Source: an uncultured Sphingobacteriales bacterium
GTDB lineage: Bacteria > Bacteroidota > Bacteroidia > Chitinophagales > Chitinophagaceae
DNA: 24,865 bases
Direction of reading: 5' to 3'
Assembly: GCA_946887085.1 (NCBI GenBank)
Contig: CAMPKG010000007.1
Span: forward strand, 1-24,865
A program made the position numbers and the translations under genes. A model generated the notes under the pieces. The model was not told the DNA's origin and did no database searches. It saw only the letters and a program-made list of their open reading frames with translations. Shown in pieces: positions 15,096-21,752 of the stretch (position 1 is its first letter; each line of letters opens with the position of its first letter).

Positions 15096-16466
15096 TTGAA
15101 AAAAGCACTGATCATACTTGTCATCGTCTCATTGCCTGTAGTATTTGTACTTGGCTCCCGGAAACATGACGATGCGGAACCCATCGCTGTTACGCCATCG
15201 GCACAACGTCCCGGCGATGCTGCAAAAGGTTATGAATATCTCACTACAGGTGATTTTATCAAGAGCGGAGTTCCTTACAGCTATTTCACCTATGCGGCAG
15301 GCCAAGACAAAAACAACTATCTGAACCGCACCGGTAAAAATGCCACTGTTGCGCACGGCTACAACGTGATAGAAAAAGACGGTATTGAAATGGTGATACC
15401 TACCTGCATGCAATGCCACTCACAGGTATTCGAAGGCAAACTGGTGATAGGACTTGGAAACAATTCGCTCGATTTCAGCAATGCAAAAAGCGTGAATTAC
15501 GATGCGGGGTTACAAATCATGCAGAGGACACAGCCCAAAGTGTACAAAGCTTCCAAACCTTTCTTCACGTCGTTCAAAACCACGGTCCCGCTAATGGAAA
15601 CGGAAGTGCGGGGAGTGAATACGGCCGACAGGCTGGCGATGATACTGGTAGCCCACCGCGATCCGCAAACATTGAAATGGAGCGATACTGCGTTGATACC
15701 GTTACCCGATGAAATAATACCTACTGACGTGCCCGCATGGTGGCTGATGAAAAAGAAAAATGCGATGTTCTACTCTGGCTTTGCGCGGGGTGATTTTGCA
15801 AAATACCTGATGCTGAGCAATCTGCTGACAGTGACCGACACTGCCGAGGCAAAAGAAGTGAGTAACCACTTTGGCGACGTACTCGCCTACATCAGGTCGC
15901 TGGAGCCACCGAAGTATCCGCACACCGTCGATAAACAAAAAGCAGAAACCGGGCGTCTTGTATTTAATGAAAATTGCAGCAGTTGCCATGGCACTTATGG
16001 CGACGGTGGACAATATCCTAACCTGCTCATACCATACAGCATCATCCAAACCGATTCCATGCTCGCAAAAAGCCTGGAGATATACGCCCCATTTCTTGAC
16101 TGGTTTCGCAAGAGCTGGTTTGCGCAGGGAGAGAACGCTCCCTACCTGGTGCCGTTCTTTGGTTACATAGCGCCGCCACTGGATGGCGTTTGGGTAACTG
16201 CACCCTACATGCACAACGGATCGGTACCCACAATAGAAGCATTACTGAACAGCAAAACACGTCCCGAATACTGGAGCCGTGATTTTGATAAACCGGAATA
16301 CGACTATGTTTCTGTTGGCTGGAAGCACACCGCTCACCCTGAACCGGTAAAAAAGAAAACCTATAATACAAAGCTGCAAGGTTACAGCAATTCAGGGCAT
16401 ACTTTCGGCGATCATCTGAATGACCAGGAACGCAGCGCTGTAATCGAATACCTGAAGACGCTTTAG
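15096..16466 (+). CDS. Di-heme c-type cytochrome, RoxA/peroxidase-like
   Basis: A 456-residue exported or membrane-anchored protein (hydrophobic residues 5-20, ALIILVIVSLPVVFVLG). Two CxxCH heme-attachment sites are present: CMQCH (104-108) and CSSCH (294-298). Between residues 360 and 380, PPLDGVWVTAPYMHNGSVPTI is the distal motif of the RoxA-like di-heme cytochrome group, also related to di-heme cytochrome c peroxidases. RoxA itself is longer (about 650-680 residues), so this may be a shorter relative and the substrate is unknown. The start is TTG; there is no in-frame ATG before the signal segment. It meets the minus-strand DUF5808 gene tail-to-tail with four bases of overlap. Confidence 0.88.
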   Translation: MKKALIILVIVSLPVVFVLGSRKHDDAEPIAVTPSAQRPGDAAKGYEYLTTGDFIKSGVPYSYFTYAAGQDKNNYLNRTGKNATVAHGYNVIEKDGIEMVIPTCMQCHSQVFEGKLVIGLGNNSLDFSNAKSVNYDAGLQIMQRTQPKVYKASKPFFTSFKTTVPLMETEVRGVNTADRLAMILVAHRDPQTLKWSDTALIPLPDEIIPTDVPAWWLMKKKNAMFYSGFARGDFAKYLMLSNLLTVTDTAEAKEVSNHFGDVLAYIRSLEPPKYPHTVDKQKAETGRLVFNENCSSCHGTYGDGGQYPNLLIPYSIIQTDSMLAKSLEIYAPFLDWFRKSWFAQGENAPYLVPFFGYIAPPLDGVWVTAPYMHNGSVPTIEALLNSKTRPEYWSRDFDKPEYDYVSVGWKHTAHPEPVKKKTYNTKLQGYSNSGHTFGDHLNDQERSAVIEYLKTL

Positions 16467-16744
16467 AAAATACCGGTTGTTAAAAGTATCAGCAGGATAA
16501 TTACCCCAACGAGCGCGACATAGGAGAACGGATTGGCAAAATTGATCGTCCAGCCCATACCGGGAAAACGTTTTGGCGGAAATAGCCTTTTGTCTTTGGG
16601 ATTGAAGTAGAGAAAACCACCCCTCCAGTTATTCGGGTCTTTATGCCAGTGCTCAGCGGTCGCAGCATCGGGAGCATCTGTCATCTGTTGTCGTATCACC
16701 AATACGATAACGATGCCTATCATTATCCAGATCAATATCTTCAC
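16463..16744 (-). CDS. DUF5808 small membrane protein
   Basis: A 93-residue protein with membrane segments at residues 3-18 (ILIWIMIGIVIVLVI) and about 74-92 (YVALVGVIILLILLT). Between them, HKDPNNWRGGFLYFNPKDKRLFPPKRFPGMGWTINFANP (34-72) matches the DUF5808 domain. Function is unknown. The stop codons of this gene and the cytochrome gene interlock within CTTTAG at 16461-16466. Confidence 0.8.
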   Translation of the reverse strand: MKILIWIMIGIVIVLVIRQQMTDAPDAATAEHWHKDPNNWRGGFLYFNPKDKRLFPPKRFPGMGWTINFANPFSYVALVGVIILLILLTTGIF

Positions 16745-16836
16745 GTCCTTGCTATTTGCTTAAAAATACAAAACTGCGTAGAAAGTTTAGGGAACAGCCC
16801 GGCGCGTTTTTTGTAGTATTTCCATAAAACGGTGTA

Positions 16837-17103
16837 ATGGCAAAAAGCGAATCATTCAATATCAACGGCGAAGACCTGTTGAAAAAGATCAAACAACTGG
16901 TAGAAGAAGGCAATATCCGCAGGATCACCATCAAGGATAAGAACGGAAAAGAGTTGATGAACTTTCCGCTGACGGTTGGCGTTGTCGGCGCCTTGCTGGC
17001 ACCGGTCTTAGCGGCCGTAGGTGCTGTTGCCGCATTGGTTACTGAATGCACGGTAACCGTGGAACGCGAAGAAACGGGCAAGACCGAAAAGCCGATGGAT
17101 TAA
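16837..17103 (+). CDS. DUF4342 small protein
   Basis: An 88-residue protein. NIRRITIKDKNGKELMNFPLTVGVVGALLAPVLAAVGAVAALV (residues 26-68) is the DUF4342 signature: a short basic beta strand, then a PLTVGV hydrophobic helix pair. The N-terminal half is charged, and the C-terminal TVTVEREETGKTEKPMD lies outside the membrane. The role is unknown. It stands alone between a minus-strand gene upstream and the minus-strand lipid kinase gene, whose stop codon directly abuts its own. Confidence 0.82.
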   Translation: MAKSESFNINGEDLLKKIKQLVEEGNIRRITIKDKNGKELMNFPLTVGVVGALLAPVLAAVGAVAALVTECTVTVEREETGKTEKPMD

Positions 17104-18000
17104 CTACTCAGGCACAATAAAATCAAGCACGCCGGGCTGTATAGTTACCTCAACTTTTATAGATTTGTCTGCCCTAATGACCTCATCATCAACGTGGGCG
17201 TGTACACCTTCCCAGGTTATCTTTATGTCCTTTGCCTTCAGCGCGCTGAAACAAAACGGCTCTTCCTTCCCTGCAATTTTATCAGAAACATAGTTGGCGA
17301 ATTTATTTCGCTGGTCTTCAGGTATGATCACCACTTCAAATTCACCATCTCCTGAATCTGCCAGCGGGTTAAGGTTCAGGTTGGGCCCCACGAGGCGGAT
17401 ATTCATCACCTCTACCAGCAGGAATTTGCCTGAATGGTCTACGCCGTCCAGGGTAAGTGTACATGGCCGCGCCTCGTATTCTTTCACTGTTTTAAGTAAT
17501 TCATCCAGGGCTGTTGCAAGGCTTTTTTCTGGTGTGTCTATCTCCGCCTCATCTACTTTCTTCATCGCCTTCATCAGGTTGGGCAACACACCGAAACCAA
17601 AGCCTTCCAGGAAAAAAGATTCATCTTCCAGGCCTGTTATCTTGCCAACATCAAACTTCTGGATTTTGCAATGTTTCCACGATTCGACCGCCTCCGGCTT
17701 AGTGGTGAGGTTGAATGAAGTGCCAATGTTATTTGCCGTTCCCGTCGGTAACAAGGCGATGGGATATTTTTTTTCCATCACTCCTCTTTTCAGCAATTGT
17801 TTTGCTGCCTTCCTCACTGTACCGTCGCCGCCGGCCACCACCAGGAAATCCACCTCCTCTTCTATTTCCTTCCAGCCATCCTCTTTAACAGATGCGTAAA
17901 TGCATTTATAGCCATTCGACTCAATTAGTTTGATAAGCTCATTTTTAGAATGGTCCTGGTCTCCGGCTTTGGGGTTGTGCAGCAGTTTGGCAACTTTCAT
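17104..18000 (-). CDS. Diacylglycerol-kinase-family lipid kinase (YegS/DgkB-like)
   Basis: A 298-residue soluble protein. LLHNPKAG (6-13), the nucleotide-binding GGDGT (57-61) and LPTGTANNIG (84-93) are the hallmarks of the DAGK catalytic domain. LEGFGFGVLPNLM near residue 133 and VEVMNIRLVGPNLNLNPLADSGDGEFEVVI (about 196-225) belong to the C-terminal beta-sandwich shared by YegS, DgkB and sphingosine-type kinases. The family transfers phosphate from ATP to a lipid hydroxyl; the exact lipid here cannot be fixed. Start ATG at 18000 gives the usual length. It is divergent from surE with 75 bases between starts. Confidence 0.9.
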   Translation of the reverse strand: MKVAKLLHNPKAGDQDHSKNELIKLIESNGYKCIYASVKEDGWKEIEEEVDFLVVAGGDGTVRKAAKQLLKRGVMEKKYPIALLPTGTANNIGTSFNLTTKPEAVESWKHCKIQKFDVGKITGLEDESFFLEGFGFGVLPNLMKAMKKVDEAEIDTPEKSLATALDELLKTVKEYEARPCTLTLDGVDHSGKFLLVEVMNIRLVGPNLNLNPLADSGDGEFEVVIIPEDQRNKFANYVSDKIAGKEEPFCFSALKAKDIKITWEGVHAHVDDEVIRADKSIKVEVTIQPGVLDFIVPE

Positions 18001-18075
18001 AAGAGCTCATCTGTTTTGATCAACAACACCAAAAACATACCACGGGTTCTGGCATGAAAATGTAGCATTTACGGC

Positions 18076-18810
18076 ATGCGAATCCTGATAACCAATGACG
18101 ACGGCATATACAGCCCCGGTATAGCAGCGCTGGCTAAGGTTGCCATGAAGTTTGGCGAAGTACGCGTGGTAGCGCCCGATGTGGAACAATCATCTATGGG
18201 ACATGCGGTAACCCATTCGAGGCCATTATCTTTAAAAAAATCGCCGATAACCTTTGAGGGCATAGAGGCATACCGGGTCAACGGCACACCTGCCGACTGC
18301 GTGGCGCTGGGAACCCACCTCGGGAGTACCGACATTGTACTGTCAGGCATCAACATGGGCCCCAATCTCGGTAACTCCTGCTGGCATTCAGGTACGCTTG
18401 CGGCAGCAAAGCAGGCCGTATTATTAGGTATCAAAGGCATTGCTTTGAGCACACCGGTGGGTAAGCAGGAACCCGATTTTGAATTTCTGGCTCCTTTTGT
18501 CGAAAAAACACTGGCCCTCTTGCTGCAGGACAAAGAGCTGGCATTGTACAACGTCAACTTTCCCCCGAAGCCCTCAGGCATGAAATGGACAAGACAATCC
18601 GTGCGTTTGTACGATGGAAAAATAGTGCCCGGTGTTGACCCTATGGGCAGGAAACATTACTGGTTCACGGTAACCCCGCTGGAAGCTGCCGAGGAAGACA
18701 CCGACAGGTGGGCCGTAGAGAACGGCTATGTATCCATCACTCCCCTCCGCCTCGACCTTACCAGCGATGCAGGGCTGGCCCATGCCAGGGAAAAACACCC
18801 GCTTGATTAA
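18076..18810 (+). CDS. surE: 5'/3'-nucleotidase SurE
   Basis: A 244-residue protein, complete for the family. ITNDDGIYSPGI (5-16) carries the metal ligands D8 and D9; QSSMGHAVT (38-46) holds the catalytic-site serine, and SGINMGPNLG (90-99) the asparagine ligand (N93). SurE is a cytosolic, metal-dependent phosphatase that removes phosphate from nucleoside 5'- and 3'-monophosphates and is linked to stress survival. It shares a 75-base divergent region with the lipid kinase gene and is followed 22 bases later by a small hydrophilic gene. Confidence 0.95.
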   Translation: MRILITNDDGIYSPGIAALAKVAMKFGEVRVVAPDVEQSSMGHAVTHSRPLSLKKSPITFEGIEAYRVNGTPADCVALGTHLGSTDIVLSGINMGPNLGNSCWHSGTLAAAKQAVLLGIKGIALSTPVGKQEPDFEFLAPFVEKTLALLLQDKELALYNVNFPPKPSGMKWTRQSVRLYDGKIVPGVDPMGRKHYWFTVTPLEAAEEDTDRWAVENGYVSITPLRLDLTSDAGLAHAREKHPLD

Positions 18811-18832
18811 TAACAATTAAACATAAAACATC

Positions 18833-19027
18833 ATGGACAAGAACAAAAAAAACCATAGCGGCAGCCAAAGCAATGAAACGGACAAAAACCAAAACCGCGG
18901 CAGTAAGAAACAGGTAAGCCAACCCGGCGCTCCGCAGAAAAGCAACCGCCAAACCGGCGACCACCGCAAAGATGAATCAGAAGGCTCCGACCGCCAGACC
19001 ACCAAGAAAGGACCGAACAGCATCTGA
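18833..19027 (+). CDS. Small, highly hydrophilic hypothetical protein
   Basis: A 64-residue product made almost only of K, N, Q, S, G, D, E and R (MDKNKKNHSGSQSNETDKNQ...), with no hydrophobic core, no cysteine and hardly any aromatic residue; it is surely disordered. Such short low-complexity proteins are common in Bacteroidota, and no family is recognised. It follows surE by 22 bases. It is judged real because the reading frame has a clean ATG, normal codon use and no competing frame; a chance open frame remains possible. Confidence 0.55.
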   Translation: MDKNKKNHSGSQSNETDKNQNRGSKKQVSQPGAPQKSNRQTGDHRKDESEGSDRQTTKKGPNSI

Positions 19028-19059
19028 TTTTGCAGATACAGTAAATTTCAGTAAATTTG
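19028..19059 (+). promoter_or_regulatory. Near-ideal Bacteroidota promoter into a non-coding stretch
   Basis: TTTTG (19028-19032) and TAAATTTG (19052-19059) give a -33 TTG separated by exactly 19 bases from a perfect TAnnTTTG -7 element. It is the best promoter match in the window. Transcription would begin near 19066, where no protein-coding gene starts; the next 110 bases fold well (see the candidate RNA). Confidence 0.65.
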
Positions 19060-19065
19060 TTATTA

Positions 19066-19175
19066 TAATTAGGCCTGCGGATGCGGGCTTAAAGCTGTGC
19101 GCGAGAGGATCCCTATCCCCTCGACAGCTTTCGATGATCTTTTCGATTGCCTGTTTAAGAGGAAGGCCGCGGGGA
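19066..19175 (+). ncRNA. Candidate structured small RNA
   Basis: Downstream of a near-consensus promoter. CCTGCGG (19074-19080) can pair with CCGCGGG (19167-19173, one G-U); after a symmetric 7x7 internal loop CTTAAA (19088-19093) can pair with TTTAAG (19154-19159); next GCTGT (19094-19098) pairs with ACAGC (19124-19128), enclosing GAGAGGAT/ATCCCCTC (19103-19110/19115-19122, one mismatch) with a CCCT loop. A closing stem with an internal bulge is reminiscent of 6S RNA, but no sequence match supports naming it. No protein frame of note is present. No clear terminator follows; the 3' end is a guess. Confidence 0.4.
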
Positions 19176-19209
19176 AAAGCTAAATAGAGTGAAAATGCAA
19201 CAAAACACG

Positions 19210-19259
19210 TGTAAACTAAAACCAGGATTATCTAACCAAACTGTAAACCAAAATCAGGA
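19210..19259. repeat. Short direct repeats
   Basis: TGTAAACTAAAACCAGGA (19210-19227) and TGTAAACCAAAATCAGGA (19242-19259) match at 16 of 18 positions with starts 32 bases apart. A tandem 10-base repeat follows (GTAACAAAAC at 19289-19298, GTAACAAAAT at 19299-19308). The region lies between the candidate RNA and the inverted-repeat element; role unknown. Confidence 0.5.
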
Positions 19260-19307
19260 CGCGACAGAATGAAGAAATGATGAAAATTGTAACAAAACGT
19301 AACAAAA

Positions 19308-19628
19308 TGTCTGAACCTCAGTCCCGATAGCTATCGGGAAACCTGATTAGGCTGAAAAAACTGATGTATTGTCCGTTTGGCGAGCGGGGATCAGCTGCGC
19401 AAGCAATCTCCCGACAACGAATATTATCATTTTCAATCCCGGTTTTTTCGCTGCAATGCTTACCCAGCAAGCAATGCAGCGGAAAAATGTGAAAGATATT
19501 GTTTGAAAAAGCTGCAAATCGACATCAACCATTATCATTTTTAATGGCTCAATGACTCAATGATTATAATGGCAGGCAAATCCGTTTAATCAGGCTTCCC
19601 GATAGCTATCGGGACTGAGGTTCAGACA
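19308..19628. mobile_element. 321-bp non-coding element with 42-nt terminal inverted repeats
   Basis: The left arm (19308-19349) and right arm (19587-19628) are reverse complements over 42 bases with one mismatch. Each starts with TGTCTGAACCTCAG and includes the 18-bp palindrome TCCCGATAGCTATCGGGA. The interior has a strong hairpin: 13-base arms at 19449-19461 and 19469-19481 with one mismatch. CAAAA flanks both ends (19303-19307; 19629-19633) and might be a target duplication, though the area is A-rich. There is no transposase; a 63-codon minus-strand frame (19347-19538) is not credible. It looks like a MITE-type element moved in trans, or a dispersed intergenic repeat. Confidence 0.65.
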
Positions 19629-19630
19629 CA

Positions 19631-19662
19631 AAAAAAGGACAACACGGATGCAGTCCTTTTTT
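19631..19662. terminator. Bidirectional terminator-like hairpin
   Basis: AAAAAAGGAC (19631-19640) pairs perfectly with GTCCTTTTTT (19653-19662) around a 12-base loop. Both strands end in a T-run after the stem, so it could stop transcription from either side. It directly follows the inverted-repeat element. Confidence 0.6.
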
Positions 19663-19931
19663 ACGGTTGCTAATTATTTGGAAAGGGATCTCAAAGTCTT
19701 ATTTTCATCTGTCTGTCTGGTCCCGTCCAGTGCTTCACAACCTTGCACAATAGAGGTAAAAACACCGTGCCATGTATGGAATCAGCAAGGTTGCCGATGA
19801 AAAATGATGACAAAAACGACAACTATCGACAACCTTGTCTTAAATAGCAATTGACATTCAGCGAATTACAAACAATGAAAAGACATGCGGACAATGAGGC
19901 TTTATGACTTATCTAACATATGGCACTTTCC
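19663..19931. other. Gene-free stretch before the HPP gene
   Basis: No convincing gene, tRNA or promoter is seen. CAACCTTGC (19738-19746) is mirrored perfectly by GCAAGGTTG (19785-19793), and CAACCTTG recurs at 19830-19837, so the region could fold in two alternative ways. At its end CCTTATCGC (19930-19938) mirrors GCGATAAGG (19950-19958); this hairpin covers the stop codon of the minus-strand HPP gene and may end its transcript, though no T-run follows. Confidence 0.5.
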
Positions 19932-20480
19932 TTATCGCCTGGGGTATTTGCGATAAGGGGTGACATTATTGAACACAAGGGCCACAAGCAACAATATCAA
20001 TACACCGCTCAATATAGGACTGAGGATATAAAGAAAACCCAATGCCTTTATCTTCTCGCTGCCGATGTTGGCGATAAGCGCAGTAGCGCCACCAGGCGGG
20101 TGCAGGGTTTTGGTCATCTGCATGGCGATGATAGAAAGTGATACGGCAAGCGCAGATGCCAGCCAGACCTCGTTGGGGACAAAGCAGTGGACCACAACAC
20201 CGATAACAGCACTTATCAGGTGGCCGCCGACAAGATTGCGAGGTTGCGCCAGCGGGCTGTTAATGACGCCATATATAAGGACCGCCGATGCGCCAAAGGA
20301 ACCCACCAGGAATAATGTATCGTGCGCAGTGAAGTATTTACTACTCAGCAAACCAATGAGTGCAATACCTATGAATGAACTAATAAACGTGAGAATATGT
20401 TCCCTGGTATCGATGAGGGTTTCGCGGTAAACAATGTAGCGTGCCTTGCGATAGGTGCGCTTGATGGTCTTGACAGGCAT
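19932..20480 (-). CDS. HPP family integral membrane protein
   Basis: A 182-residue protein with four hydrophobic segments (about residues 28-47, 55-72, 88-105 and 145-172). The family signatures GSFGASAVLIYGVINSPLAQPRNLVGGH (60-87) and TLHPPGGATALIA (125-137), which names the family, are intact. HPP proteins are found in bacteria and in plant chloroplasts, where a member has been linked to nitrite transport; the bacterial role is not settled. The N-terminus is basic (KTIKRTYRKARY). Its promoter region lies in the 87 bases that also hold the terminator of the upstream hydroxybutyryl-CoA dehydrogenase gene. Confidence 0.88.
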   Translation of the reverse strand: MPVKTIKRTYRKARYIVYRETLIDTREHILTFISSFIGIALIGLLSSKYFTAHDTLFLVGSFGASAVLIYGVINSPLAQPRNLVGGHLISAVIGVVVHCFVPNEVWLASALAVSLSIIAMQMTKTLHPPGGATALIANIGSEKIKALGFLYILSPILSGVLILLLVALVFNNVTPYRKYPRR

Positions 20481-20516
20481 GAGTTCTCTAAAAAAGTACG
20501 CGAAGGTACAGCAATA

Positions 20517-20546
20517 AAAAAAGCCACCCGCGTTGGATGGCCTTTT
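20517..20546 (-). terminator. Terminator of the hydroxyacyl-CoA dehydrogenase gene
   Basis: Read on the minus strand: AAAAGGCCATCC, a five-base loop, GGGTGGCTTTTTTT, with one bulged G. It begins 22 bases past the stop codon at 20568 and ends in a T-run. Confidence 0.8.
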
Positions 20547-20567
20547 AAAAACATATAAATCAGATTG

Positions 20568-21551
20568 TTACATTTTCCATTGTTTGCTCTTGAAGCGGTC
20601 GGCTACCACCAGGTCTTTGCTGCCCGGTGTGTACCTGTAGAAGCCCTCGCCGCTCTTTACGCCCAGGTAACCTGCCTGTACCATGTTGGCCAGCAAGGTA
20701 GCGGGTGCATACTTCTGGTTGCCAAAGCCCATGTGCAGCACGTTCATGATAGAATAGCAAGTGTCGAGACCTATGAAGTCAGCCAGTTGCAGCGGGCCCA
20801 TCGGGTGCGCCATACCCAGCTTCATGATCGTATCGATCTCTTCAACACCGGCAACACCTTCCTGCAGCGACAGGATAGCTTCGTTGATTAGCGGCATCAG
20901 GATGCGGTTAGAGATAAAGCCAGGGTAGTCGTTAACTACGCAGGGTACTTTACCAAGGTAAGCCGACAGATCGTATACTGTTTGAGTAACCTGCGCGTCT
21001 GTAGCATAGCCGTTGATGATCTCTACCAGCTTCATTACGGGTACAGGGTTCATAAAGTGCATACCGATAACCTGGCCGGGGCGCTTAGTGAAAGAACCGA
21101 TGCGTGTAATAGAAATAGAAGAAGTGTTGGTAGCGAGTATTGCATGAGCAGGAGCCAGTCTATCCAGTTCCTGGAAGATCTTGATCTTAAGATCAATGTT
21201 CTCGGTGGCAGCTTCGATAATGATGTCAGCATCTTTCACTGCTTCTGCTATGTCGGTATAAGTGGCAATACGGCCGAGTGCAGCTGCTTTATCAGCTTCG
21301 CTCAGTGTGTTCTTTGCGATCTGGCGGTCCATGTTCTTGCCGATGGTTCCCAGCGCTTTGTCCATAGCAGCCTGGTTAATGTCCATCATGTGCACGTTGA
21401 AGCCGCTTTGCGCGAATACATGGCAGATACCGTTGCCCATTGTTCCGGAGCCGATAACGGTAACGATCTTAAGTTTCTGTAGCATGTTACGTGTGTTTTC
21501 GTCCAGTCCGGCGTGCTCAAGCTTTACCGGGCTATCTTTTTCTTGAACCAT
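20568..21551 (-). CDS. hbd: 3-hydroxybutyryl-CoA dehydrogenase
   Basis: A 327-residue protein of the 3-hydroxyacyl-CoA dehydrogenase family. The NAD-binding loop GSGTMGNG (34-41) starts the Rossmann domain. The catalytic and substrate residues are all present with the family's spacing: S144 (NTSS), H165 (GMHFMNP), E177 (LVEI) and N215 (GFISNR). The C-terminal helical domain ends GVKSGEGFYRYTPG plus 18 extra residues. It oxidises (S)-3-hydroxybutyryl-CoA to acetoacetyl-CoA in fatty-acid or butanoate metabolism. The first 22 residues (MVQEKDSPVKLEHAGLDENT...) lie before the usual family start; an ATG at 21485 would give 305 residues. A terminator follows. Confidence 0.93.
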   Translation of the reverse strand: MVQEKDSPVKLEHAGLDENTRNMLQKLKIVTVIGSGTMGNGICHVFAQSGFNVHMMDINQAAMDKALGTIGKNMDRQIAKNTLSEADKAAALGRIATYTDIAEAVKDADIIIEAATENIDLKIKIFQELDRLAPAHAILATNTSSISITRIGSFTKRPGQVIGMHFMNPVPVMKLVEIINGYATDAQVTQTVYDLSAYLGKVPCVVNDYPGFISNRILMPLINEAILSLQEGVAGVEEIDTIMKLGMAHPMGPLQLADFIGLDTCYSIMNVLHMGFGNQKYAPATLLANMVQAGYLGVKSGEGFYRYTPGSKDLVVADRFKSKQWKM

Positions 21552-21654
21552 TGAAGTGAGTATTTTTAAACGTGCCTAAGGTAACATTTTCTTAATAATG
21601 AACACGATGACCATCATCAAAATGCAGATATATTTTTCAGTTGTATAAACAATA

Positions 21655-21684
21655 GGTGGATAACTAACAAATAATTGTGGATTA
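21655..21684 (+). other. Two near-DnaA-box sequences in an AT-rich spacer
   Basis: GGTGGATAA (21655-21663) and TGTGGATTA (21676-21684) each differ by one base from the DnaA box TGTGGATAA, in the same orientation 21 bases apart. The spacer 21552-21752 is otherwise AT-rich, with no gene and no clear promoter. Two imperfect boxes are too few for an origin; a chance match is likely. Confidence 0.2.
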
Positions 21685-21752
21685 TGAAAATTTCAATAAC
21701 AACCTGAACTATTTCGTTTTAACAAAGCCCAAATATTTTTTGGATTAAATTT

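Noticed and set aside
15702..16371. Long minus-strand open frames opposite the cytochrome gene
   Set aside because: Shadows of a gene with two intact heme motifs.
19347..19538. 63-codon open frame inside the inverted-repeat element
   Set aside because: It spans the internal hairpin, has a cysteine/phenylalanine-rich unlikely composition and ends at the terminal repeat; no coding support.
21552..21752. Replication origin
   Set aside because: Only two imperfect DnaA boxes, no dnaA or other origin-linked genes nearby, and no unwinding-element array.
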